From assembly GCA_947626205.1 (NCBI GenBank), contig CANQRO010000030.1, positions 1-15,418 on the forward strand: a DNA stretch of 15,418 nt, in the 5' to 3' direction. Position numbers and translations under genes: made by a program. Every line of letters starts with the position of its first letter. The first letter of the stretch is position 1. Origin of the DNA: an uncultured Clostridia bacterium. GTDB taxonomy: Bacteria > Bacillota > Clostridia > TANB77 > CAG-508. The notes below the pieces were generated by a model. That model worked only from the letters and a program-made list of their open reading frames with translations, made no database searches and was not told where the DNA came from. Positions 7,381 through 15,164 of this stretch are shown piece after piece.

Positions 7381-9804
7381 ATGGAAGAACATATGGAGTA
7401 TGAAGAAAATAATAGGCATGAAGAGAATAATAAGTATGAAGAAAATAATAGACATGAAGAGAATAATAGGCATGAAGAGAATAATAGACATGAAGAGAAT
7501 AATAAGCATGAAGAACAAAAAGAAAGTAGTAGTACAAAAACAAAAGTAATTAAAAAAGAAACAATAAGCAAATTAAAAAATAGAATTATGAAAATAGATA
7601 TAGAAAAAACAGTAATTATTTTATTGCTTATTATATTTGCAGTTATAATCGGTTTAAATAGAATAAAAATATCAAATTTTAATGCACTAAATGGAGATTT
7701 TCAAAATTATAATCCTATAAGAAGATTTTTAAGTGGACAAATACCATTTAAAGATTTTGCTGTGTATTTAGGAACAGGTCATTTATTATTACTGTCATTT
7801 TTTCAAATTATTATTGGAAATAACTTTACTAATAGCTTATTTATAACAAATGCAGTGACAGTATTATGTTTTGAGCTTACTATTTTTCTTATAAGCAATC
7901 TTATTTTAGAAAATAAGAAAAAAGCGTTATATGTAACTTTAGCTTTTACAGCTTTATCAATTATAAGACCACAATTTCTTACATCTATTTTAGATACAAA
8001 TTTAATAAATGCAATAAAATTAGGAACAGAAGTAGGTAATTCTGCAAGGCTAATTAGAATTATAATTGCCCCAATTTTAGTAGTATTAACTTACTTTGGA
8101 TTTAAAATAATAGAAAATTCTAAAAAACAATTTATTGTTGGGCATGCCCCTTTACTTAAAAAAATATATATGTCTATATTAGCAGGTATTTCAATCGCTT
8201 GGAGTAATGATGGAGGAATTGCTTCATATATAGCATTTTCTTTTATATACTTTTTACTATTAATTAAAGAATATAAAAAAGATATAAAGTCTATTATTAA
8301 ATATACATTTATGTATATAGGTATTAGCTTAGTTACATTTATTATTTTAATCACAATAGTTACTAGAGGAAATCCTATATCTTATTTAGATTATACACTT
8401 GGTGTCAGTTCGTACCAAAGATGGTACTATAATGAGGGACCTAGTAAAAATAATATATCTTTATTAGATATTAATTTAAATTTATACGCAGCTATAATGG
8501 TTATTATAGCAATAATACACATTTTTTATATATTTAAAAGTAATAAGCAAAGAGAAACATATAGATATGCTTTTATTGCTTTCCTAATAATAGCATCTCT
8601 ATTATCGGCATATTTGTATCAGTTTTTATCTGGTGGTTCTTCATTTGATATGCTAAATTTAGTTTTTATAATAATAATGTTAAATTATGGAATTAAGGCT
8701 TTTATATTAAATAGAGAAAATATAAACAAGAAAACAATAAAGGCAGTAATTTACATAGTAGCAATAGGGCTAATAATTGGTATTATAAACAAGGTATCAA
8801 TAGATAAAAGAATAATTAATAATGATGCTGTATATGTAAAAGAATTAGGCGGACATATTACAAAATATGCAAATGATATAAATACTATAAGGAAAATTAC
8901 TGGAGACGATACAATATTTTCTGCATATGCTTCAGCTTTAGAAACTATATCCAATAAATTTCAACCATCCGGGACAGACTATATAATACATGTTTTAGGT
9001 GATAAGCAAAGACAACAATATTTAAAAGTGTTTAATGAGGGAAATTTTAATTATTTTGTAGATATATCTAAAAATGACGATTATAGATATTGGGTAAGAA
9101 ATGCAAATTGGTTTTTATATAGAGAAATTTATAAAAATTATATTCCAGTATTTTCAAGTGACTTTGGGTTACTTTATAAAAGAAAAGCAAGTGAAAATAA
9201 AATAAGTTATAACTTAAATGAAATAACTATGAAATGTGGATATCAATCTGAATATCTATATGATATACAATTAGAAACTGTAGATAAAAACTTTAATGGA
9301 ATTGTTGATTTAAAAATTTCTTACGATTCTTCTTTCAAAAAACCAATTTATAAAACATTAGATGTAAATAGATATATTTATGTGCAAGATATAACTACTG
9401 AAAACTTAGCAAAAGATACTAATAATAGATTTGTTAATTATAATATACCAAACAAGTCTGATGAATATTATATACCTGTTACAATAATTGAGGGAAAAGG
9501 AGAAATAAAAATATCATCATATCCAGGAAATGATTCTAAACTAGAAATGAAAAATGTAGAAATTATTGATGTATATGGCGATATTTATGATTATTGTTCT
9601 GCAAATCAAATAAGCTATAATAAAATTTATGTAACAAACAATTTAGAAAATCAAATTATTTTAAAAGGTGTAAAACAAATAAAAATAGGGAATACAACTA
9701 GAGATGTAATAGATTATACAGAAGAAGAAAATTCAATCATATTAGAAATAGATGAAAAAATACCAGAAGGAAATTATTTCAATTGCTTTGAAGTAATACG
9801 ATAG
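7381..9804 (+). CDS. Large GT-C-like membrane protein with repeat N-terminus and extracytoplasmic C-terminal domain
   Basis: 807 residues. A hydrophilic N-terminus of about 70 residues consists of six tandem (Y/H)EENN(R/K) units plus a partial one, then a basic stretch that places it in the cytoplasm. The first helix is at about 77-93. The first outer loop, NGDFQNYNPIRRF (104-116) then GQIPFKDFAVYLGTGHL (119-135), has the early acidic residue (Asp106) and the GxIPYxDF-like segment seen in GT-C glycosyltransferases that use polyprenyl-phosphate sugars. About ten more helices run to about residue 475. The last 330 residues or so are soluble, rich in beta-type sequence, and should lie outside. 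ANWFLYREIYKNYIPV near 571-586 resembles a segment of the 940-aa protein of the same cluster. GGAGGAAA (7367-7374) lies 6 nt before the ATG. Its substrate is unknown. Confidence 0.8.
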   Translation: MEEHMEYEENNRHEENNKYEENNRHEENNRHEENNRHEENNKHEEQKESSSTKTKVIKKETISKLKNRIMKIDIEKTVIILLLIIFAVIIGLNRIKISNFNALNGDFQNYNPIRRFLSGQIPFKDFAVYLGTGHLLLLSFFQIIIGNNFTNSLFITNAVTVLCFELTIFLISNLILENKKKALYVTLAFTALSIIRPQFLTSILDTNLINAIKLGTEVGNSARLIRIIIAPILVVLTYFGFKIIENSKKQFIVGHAPLLKKIYMSILAGISIAWSNDGGIASYIAFSFIYFLLLIKEYKKDIKSIIKYTFMYIGISLVTFIILITIVTRGNPISYLDYTLGVSSYQRWYYNEGPSKNNISLLDINLNLYAAIMVIIAIIHIFYIFKSNKQRETYRYAFIAFLIIASLLSAYLYQFLSGGSSFDMLNLVFIIIMLNYGIKAFILNRENINKKTIKAVIYIVAIGLIIGIINKVSIDKRIINNDAVYVKELGGHITKYANDINTIRKITGDDTIFSAYASALETISNKFQPSGTDYIIHVLGDKQRQQYLKVFNEGNFNYFVDISKNDDYRYWVRNANWFLYREIYKNYIPVFSSDFGLLYKRKASENKISYNLNEITMKCGYQSEYLYDIQLETVDKNFNGIVDLKISYDSSFKKPIYKTLDVNRYIYVQDITTENLAKDTNNRFVNYNIPNKSDEYYIPVTIIEGKGEIKISSYPGNDSKLEMKNVEIIDVYGDIYDYCSANQISYNKIYVTNNLENQIILKGVKQIKIGNTTRDVIDYTEEENSIILEIDEKIPEGNYFNCFEVIR
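7399..7506 (+). repeat. 18-bp in-frame tandem repeat encoding (Y/H)EENN(R/K)
   Basis: Six complete 18-bp units, based on catgaagagaataatagg, code for YEENNR, HEENNK, YEENNR, HEENNR, HEENNR and HEENNK. A partial seventh unit (HEEQKE, from 7507) follows. The unit is a multiple of three, so copy-number change would alter length without shifting the frame. Units 4-6 are nearly identical in DNA, which suggests recent expansion. The same periodicity opens spurious long frames on the minus strand. Confidence 0.92.
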
Positions 9805-9876
9805 GAAATAAGCATTTCATTAAAGTTAAAAAGAGTAAATTGTTAAGAAACTTAAGATAGATTTAGCATTTTAATT

Positions 9877-9881
9877 AGGAG
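9877..9881 (+). promoter_or_regulatory. Shine-Dalgarno site that fixes the FAD enzyme start at 9893
   Basis: AGGAG at 9877-9881 is only 2 nt from an in-frame GTG at 9884, which is too close, and 11 nt from the ATG at 9893. A second in-frame ATG at 9896 is also possible. Starting at 9893 puts the first beta-strand of the Rossmann fold at the N-terminus, as in other members. Confidence 0.7.
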
Positions 9882-9892
9882 AAGTGAAAAAT

Positions 9893-11011
9893 ATGATGTA
9901 CGATAAAATAATTATAGGAGCGGGAATGTATGGGCTATACTCAGCATTATTTTGCGGAGAAAAAGGACAACATGTTTTAGTTATAGAAAAAGATAGTGCA
10001 GCATTTAAAAGAGCAACCTATATTAACCAAGCACGTGTTCATATGGGGTACCATTACCCAAGATCATTATCAACAGCTATGAAATCTGCAGGATATTTTG
10101 AAAGATTTCACAAAGCTTATGAATTCTCAGAATTGACACAATTTGAACAAATATATGCAACATCAAAGCAATTTTCATGGACAGATGCAGAACAATTTAA
10201 GAAGTTTTGCAAAAATGCCAATATAAGGTGTGATGAAGTTCCAACTGAAAATTACTTTAAAAATGGTATGTGTGATGGAGCATTTGTAACAAACGAATAT
10301 ACTTATGATGCACAAATATTAAGAGATTACTTTTTAAATAAGATTGCTAAGTTAAGTAACGTAGAAATAAAATATAATTGTGAACTTAAAAACATTAGTA
10401 AAAAAGGCGATGTATACGAAATTTTACTACAAGATGGGCAAGTTGTAGAAAGTAAATTTGTTTTGAATTGCACATATGCATCTGTTAATCAAATATTACA
10501 AATGCTAGGTTTTGAACCTTTTAAGATTAAATACGAATTGTGTGAAATTATATTGTGTCGCGTTAATGACAAACTTAAAAATATTGGTATTACAATAATG
10601 GATGGACCATTCTTTTCCATAATGCCTTTTGGAAAAACAGGATACCATTCATTAACATCTGTAACATTTACTCCGCATGTAACAAGTAATGAGGTTTTAC
10701 CAACATTTGAATGCCAAAATAGAAGTGAAGGTTTTTGTACAAAAGAACATTTAGGAAATTGCAACGATTGTCCAGCTAAACCAAAAACTTCATGGAGCTA
10801 TATGTCGAATTTAGTTAAAAAATATTTAAAAGATGAGTACCAGTTTGAATATGCTAGTTCACTATTTTCTATGAAGCCAATTTTAAAATCTTCAGAAATA
10901 GACGATTCAAGACCAACTATTATAAAGCAATTTTCTACAAACCCTACTTTTATTAGTGTATTATCTGGAAAAATAAATACAGTGTTTGATTTAGATGAGG
11001 TGTTAATATGA
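9893..11011 (+). CDS. FAD-dependent oxidoreductase (DAO-like) of a glycan locus
   Basis: 372 residues. The N-terminus YDKIIIGAGMYG has the FAD-binding GxGxxG (Gly9, Gly11, Gly14), and VLVIEKD (28-34) ends the second strand with the acidic residue that holds the ribose. INQARVHMGYHYPRS (44-58) is a strong signature I associate with uncharacterised DAO-type flavoproteins in surface-polysaccharide loci. LSGKINTVFDLDE near the end should close the FAD site. The family oxidises amines, amino acids or alcohols. In this setting the substrate may be a sugar or a sugar-linked amine, but that is inference. A cysteine cluster C274-x7-C282-x7-C290-x2-C293 lies in a loop and could bind zinc or an iron-sulfur cluster. 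It has 88 bp upstream without a convincing promoter and overlaps the next gene by 4 bp (ATGA). Confidence 0.85.
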   Translation: MMYDKIIIGAGMYGLYSALFCGEKGQHVLVIEKDSAAFKRATYINQARVHMGYHYPRSLSTAMKSAGYFERFHKAYEFSELTQFEQIYATSKQFSWTDAEQFKKFCKNANIRCDEVPTENYFKNGMCDGAFVTNEYTYDAQILRDYFLNKIAKLSNVEIKYNCELKNISKKGDVYEILLQDGQVVESKFVLNCTYASVNQILQMLGFEPFKIKYELCEIILCRVNDKLKNIGITIMDGPFFSIMPFGKTGYHSLTSVTFTPHVTSNEVLPTFECQNRSEGFCTKEHLGNCNDCPAKPKTSWSYMSNLVKKYLKDEYQFEYASSLFSMKPILKSSEIDDSRPTIIKQFSTNPTFISVLSGKINTVFDLDEVLI

Positions 11012-11943
11012 TCGATAATAAAGAGAAAAATTTTATATCAGCAGTAATATATGTTCATAATAATGAAAAACATATAAAAACCTTTTTGGAAAAAATAAAT
11101 GATGCATTAAGTAAAAATTTTGAGAAATATGAAATAATTTGTGTAAACGATAAATCTACAGATAACAGTATTGAAGAAATAAAAAAGATAGGTAGTACAA
11201 TTGACGGCATAATTCAAATTGTTAATATGAGTTATTACCAAGGACTAGAACTTTCAATGAATGCAGGAGTAGATTTAAGTGTAGGAGACTTTGTTTACGA
11301 ATTTGATAATATAATACTAGATTATGACTTAGATGTTATTATGCAAGTATATAACGAAGCTTTAAATGGATATGATATTGTAAGTGCAACTTCAAATAAA
11401 AAAAGACGTATTACATCTAGTATTTTTTATAGCATTTTCAATAAGAGCTTTAAAGGAATGTACCCAATACATACAGAAACTTTTAGAATACTATCTAGAA
11501 GAGCAATTAACAGAGTAAAAACACTAAACGCAACAATACCTTACCGTAAAGTAGCATATGCAAATTGCGGTTTAAAATTAAACAGCGTTCAATATGAATC
11601 TATTAATAATACTTCTTTAAAATTTTCAAAAGAAGTACATAAAGCAAGAAAAAGCTTAGGAATAGATTCACTTATTCTATTTACAGATGTTGCTTATAAA
11701 TTTTCTATATCTATGGCATTTATTATGATGCTTTTAACACTAGTAACAGGAATTTATACAGTATTAATATTCTTAAATTCTAAACCAATTGCTGGTTGGA
11801 CTACAACAATGTTACTCTTATCTGTTGCTTTTTTTGGGACGTTTGCTATATTAACAATTATAATAAAATATTTAACAATAGTAATAGACTTAATTTTCAG
11901 AAAACAGCAATATTTAATTGAATCAATTGAAAAAATTAAATAG
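11008..11943 (+). CDS. Membrane-anchored family-2 glycosyltransferase, DPM1/GtrB-like
   Basis: 311 residues: a GT-A domain (1 to about 225) and two C-terminal membrane helices (about 230-256 and 264-292) followed by a basic tail. This is the plan of GtrB/ArnC/DPM1-type enzymes that load sugars onto undecaprenyl phosphate at the inner face. Visible motifs are SAVIYVHNNEKHI (11-23), ICVNDKSTDNS (44-54, nucleotide binding) and YYQGLELSMNAGVDLSVGDF (76-95). At the place of the usual DADLQD metal site is YEFDNIILD (97-105), with Asp100 kept but the DXD pattern lost. The start ATG overlaps the upstream TGA by 4 bp, and GAGGTG (10997-11002) serves as ribosome-binding site, so translation is probably coupled to the FAD enzyme. 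It is the likely supplier of a lipid-linked sugar for the GT-C-like protein that follows. Confidence 0.88.
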   Translation: MIDNKEKNFISAVIYVHNNEKHIKTFLEKINDALSKNFEKYEIICVNDKSTDNSIEEIKKIGSTIDGIIQIVNMSYYQGLELSMNAGVDLSVGDFVYEFDNIILDYDLDVIMQVYNEALNGYDIVSATSNKKRRITSSIFYSIFNKSFKGMYPIHTETFRILSRRAINRVKTLNATIPYRKVAYANCGLKLNSVQYESINNTSLKFSKEVHKARKSLGIDSLILFTDVAYKFSISMAFIMMLLTLVTGIYTVLIFLNSKPIAGWTTTMLLLSVAFFGTFAILTIIIKYLTIVIDLIFRKQQYLIESIEKIK

Positions 11944-11982
11944 CATTTAAATAAAGAATAAAAGGAGAAAAGAAAAACTAAC

Positions 11983-14805
11983 ATGAACAAGGAAAAGAAT
12001 AGGAAGATATTTATAATTGCGTTACAAATTTCATTAACACTATTATTAGCAGTTAATCCATTGGGAAATCAATTTGCAGTTACTTTTAAAGATCGTATTA
12101 TTGGAAACGCATTATTAAATGGCATAAATGCAACATCTAGAATTACGAATTTTTATGCTTATGTTATAATTTTGATACCATTAATAACATTTATACTAAC
12201 CAAGTTATTAAATAAACTATTTATAAATACTAACTTGAAAATAATAAAATCTATGGAATTAATTGCAGTTTTAGGAATTATAAATACTGCATTTACATTT
12301 GTTTCTATTATTCAAAAAACTACCACAATAATATACATATCTAATTACGTGTTACTAGGTATTAATATAAGTATTATTGTAGTTACTTTACTAGGCAAAT
12401 TATTAAAGCGTAAGTTTGCTTTTAGTAACTTAAAATGGTCTTTCTTAGTGGCAGTTCCATTAGCATTCTTTTTAACACTTATAATGCATAAGTTTAATAT
12501 AAAAGTAGTTAGTGAAGAAATAAACTACTTGATAGCATATTTTGCAAGTGTGATCATATTTTTTATAATAATAAATTTGAAAAAGGTAAAAAGAATTGCA
12601 CTACAAAAAGCGGGAACAGTTTTATTATTAGCACTAATATTAGAATTCGTATATTTAGAGCTATACAACATATTAAATCAATATAATATAATTTTAACGC
12701 ATAAAATAAGAACCATTGCATTAATATATGTGGTATGCATAATAATTTCTGCTATAGTATATTTACTAAATAAAAACAAAAATAAAATATTTAGATATCA
12801 AAAATACTATTATCCAATTATAATAGTTATTTTTACAATTATAATAGCAACAAATTCTATGGTAACAACAGTTAATACTGACTTTTTTGAATCAGCTAAC
12901 CACGGCGTTTCTATATATGAATTCTTTAGATATGGAAAAATTCCTTTATTAGAAAACTTTGATGCTCATATGTTACAAAACGAAATTTATGGAATTATTT
13001 TTGGCTATGCGAATAATGATATAACTGGTGCAATGTTTAACACATATAGTTCATACCAAATAATATTTTTTAGTATAATATTATATTTTTTACTTAAGAA
13101 AATTTTCTCACGTGAAGTAGCATTTTATATAACATTATTTTTCCCATTTCAACTTGATGAGGGAATAGGTCTGTATTATATGGCATTTATTGCTATATTA
13201 ACATTAATAAACGCATACAAACAAAGGAAATTTAAATCGTACCTATTATATTATTTAAGCTTAATGTTTATATGCATATGGAGCTTAGATACTGGCTTTA
13301 GTATTTCTGTTGCAACAGTGTTAGTATTAATATACCTATTATTTAAAGATAGAAAGAATATAAAACTAAAAAATGTAATTATACCGTTTTTACTTGTTAT
13401 AACTTTAAGCTTTACAATATATTTCTTAATGTGTACGGTAAAAAATATTAACCCAATAAGTAGAATGATTGAATTCTTAAAAATAGCAATGTCAACTGAA
13501 AACTGGTCATATAGCGAATTAGGAGACGTAAATAAATTTTCGTATATTTTTATATACTATATAATGCCATCAATAATAGTATTTACTTTAATATATGGAG
13601 TTTGCAAGCAAAAAATAGATATTAAAATGAAAATTATTTTAATGTCTTTAGGATTATTTTATATATTTAATTTACAAAGAGGATTAGGAAGACATTCTTT
13701 AGAAGAGAATACTATAAGAACATTAATAAGCTTTTCATCAATTTATATAGCCATACTTATTTCTAATAGATACAATAAAAATAGTATAGTATTCATTTTT
13801 ACGTATTTAAGCATAATTTTAATAAGCCAATTAACTTTAGAACCAAACATTTCAAAATGTAACAACATATTTGAAGCTTCAGTAGGTAAATATGTATCGT
13901 TTAAATTACAAGATGAAAAATATTATGCAAAAGTAAAACGTGTTAATTTAGCACCAATAATGGAAAATGAATATAAAGACTTAAAAACAGTAATTGAAAC
14001 CTTACTAAACGAAAATGAAACATATTTGGATTTTACTAATCAAACGCTATTATACAGTTTATTAGATAAAGAAAAACCTGTGTATGTTGATCAATCACCT
14101 GGTTTATTAAGTGGAGAAGTAACACAAAAAATGTTTATAAAAGAAATAGAAGAAAGTTTAAAAGATGTTCCTATTACACTAAAAGCGAAGAACAAGAAAT
14201 TTGCAGAAGATTTAGATAATGTACCAAACAATTATAGATATTATTTAATTAGTGAATATATATTTGAAAATTATGTGCCAATGATAAGTGTAAATAATTA
14301 TGAAATATGGGTAAGGAAAGATGCATATAATGAAAAATTAGAAAAAAGTAAAAATATGTTAAATGATAATATACAATTATTAGACAAGGATACTTATGCA
14401 AAACAAAATATAGAACAATATAATATAAAATATATTCCATATGTTTGGGGAGAGTATGATAAGAAATCTAAAGATGTGGAAATATTAATGAATTTAGCAG
14501 ATAATATAAAAATAGATAGAGAAGCGGAAATAGTAGATATAGATTCTAGTAAAATAAATAAAACTTTAGGAAATTATATTATATTACAAATTAATAGTGC
14601 AAATTCTACAACAGGAAAAGTAGAAATATATGGGGAAGAGGAGCAAGTAGGGGAGTACAACTTCAATATTCTACAAGGAAATAATATATATATATTACGT
14701 ATTAGTACTATGTATGCTTGGCATGAAGCAAATATAAATAGCATAAGCTTTAATAGTGATGCAGAAGTAGATTTAGTTAACATGGCTTTAAGTAACGCAA
14801 ATTAA
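11983..14805 (+). CDS. Very large GT-C-like membrane protein with soluble C-terminal domain
   Basis: 940 residues. About eight helices lie in the first 290 residues, then an outer loop with VNTDFFESANHGVSIYEFF (297-315) and YGKIPLLENFDAHM (317-330). The acidic pair Asp300/Glu303, His307 and the FDAH box (326-329) look like a GT-C active-site loop. More helices run to about residue 615. The last 325 residues are hydrophilic and should be extracytoplasmic; RYYLISEYIFENYVPM (about 750-765) resembles the 807-aa protein at the same relative place. The eight-helix N-terminal block has no counterpart in the 807-aa protein, so this looks like a longer fused architecture. AGGAG (11963-11967) is 15 nt from the ATG, an unusually long spacing with no better in-frame start, so translation may be modest. 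Last gene of the cluster; no terminator hairpin follows it. Confidence 0.8.
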   Translation: MNKEKNRKIFIIALQISLTLLLAVNPLGNQFAVTFKDRIIGNALLNGINATSRITNFYAYVIILIPLITFILTKLLNKLFINTNLKIIKSMELIAVLGIINTAFTFVSIIQKTTTIIYISNYVLLGINISIIVVTLLGKLLKRKFAFSNLKWSFLVAVPLAFFLTLIMHKFNIKVVSEEINYLIAYFASVIIFFIIINLKKVKRIALQKAGTVLLLALILEFVYLELYNILNQYNIILTHKIRTIALIYVVCIIISAIVYLLNKNKNKIFRYQKYYYPIIIVIFTIIIATNSMVTTVNTDFFESANHGVSIYEFFRYGKIPLLENFDAHMLQNEIYGIIFGYANNDITGAMFNTYSSYQIIFFSIILYFLLKKIFSREVAFYITLFFPFQLDEGIGLYYMAFIAILTLINAYKQRKFKSYLLYYLSLMFICIWSLDTGFSISVATVLVLIYLLFKDRKNIKLKNVIIPFLLVITLSFTIYFLMCTVKNINPISRMIEFLKIAMSTENWSYSELGDVNKFSYIFIYYIMPSIIVFTLIYGVCKQKIDIKMKIILMSLGLFYIFNLQRGLGRHSLEENTIRTLISFSSIYIAILISNRYNKNSIVFIFTYLSIILISQLTLEPNISKCNNIFEASVGKYVSFKLQDEKYYAKVKRVNLAPIMENEYKDLKTVIETLLNENETYLDFTNQTLLYSLLDKEKPVYVDQSPGLLSGEVTQKMFIKEIEESLKDVPITLKAKNKKFAEDLDNVPNNYRYYLISEYIFENYVPMISVNNYEIWVRKDAYNEKLEKSKNMLNDNIQLLDKDTYAKQNIEQYNIKYIPYVWGEYDKKSKDVEILMNLADNIKIDREAEIVDIDSSKINKTLGNYIILQINSANSTTGKVEIYGEEEQVGEYNFNILQGNNIYILRISTMYAWHEANINSISFNSDAEVDLVNMALSNAN

Positions 14806-15074
14806 AATAAGTACTTTTATTTATAAGAGACCTATTTAAAATACCTATTAATACCTATTAGAAAGCACTTTATAGCAGAGAAAGAGGGTACTTAAAGGTA
14901 ATTTAAAGGAGTAGATTACAAAAATTAATAAAAACTGCTTCGACAATTAACAGGAGTTTACATTTTAATGGTAATATAAAAAGCTTGTATAAGCTGTAAA
15001 ATTAAGCTAAAAAATGTTAAAAAATGTTTTATTTAAAAATATAAAATAAAAATATAATTTTTTTTAAAAAAATG
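14806..15074. other. Spacer with short phased repeats, no gene seen
   Basis: 269 bp between the cluster and the next promoter. It holds three ACCTATT copies (14830, 14843, 14853; the last two 10 bp apart, as AATACCTATT twice), and a small AGCTT-GTAT-AAGCT hairpin (14982-14995) with no T-tract. AAAAAATGTT occurs at 15009-15018 and 15019-15028 (direct 10-bp tandem) and again at 15067-15076 touching the -35 box. No rho-independent terminator for the cluster is visible. I recognise no riboswitch, tRNA or coding frame longer than a dozen codons. Confidence 0.55.
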
Positions 15075-15104
15075 TTGACATTTTATACACTCATGTGATA
15101 TAAA
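15075..15104 (+). promoter_or_regulatory. Strong promoter of the ChW-repeat protein
   Basis: A perfect TTGACA (15075-15080), an 18-bp spacer, then TATAAA (15099-15104) with a TGTGA extended -10. Long A- and T-tracts immediately upstream (15052-15072) look like an UP element. The 15-nt core TCATGTGATATAAAT (15091-15105) is identical to that of the promoter at 4701-4729. The leader to the ATG is about 55 nt and ends in a strong ribosome-binding site (AAGGGAGGAGTG, from 15148). High expression is expected. Confidence 0.82.
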
Positions 15105-15164
15105 TTTATACAGAATTGCTATTCTAAAAATATAAACCATAAGAAAAAGGGAGGAGTGAAAAAA

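Noticed and set aside
7303..7571. Three overlapping minus-strand frames with repeating MLIILF/HAYYS/CLLFSS peptides
   Set aside because: They are the complement of the 18-bp repeat in the plus-strand gene. They have no ribosome-binding site, and one is open in every frame simply because the unit is a stop-free multiple of three.
14968..14979. AGGAG followed by ATG GTA ATA TAA, a three-codon possible leader peptide upstream of the ChW gene
   Set aside because: Too short to judge, spacing of 11 nt is loose, no attenuator hairpin with a T-tract follows, and such chance combinations are common in AT-rich DNA.
14982..14995. AGCTT-GTAT-AAGCT hairpin as the terminator of the glycan cluster
   Set aside because: Only 5 bp of stem and followed by an A-rich stretch, not T's; it should not stop transcription on the plus strand.
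14806..15074. Possible riboswitch or structured leader in the longest gene-free stretch
   Set aside because: It lies mostly upstream of the mapped promoter, and I could not find the conserved cores of c-di-GMP, c-di-AMP, T-box or preQ1 elements.
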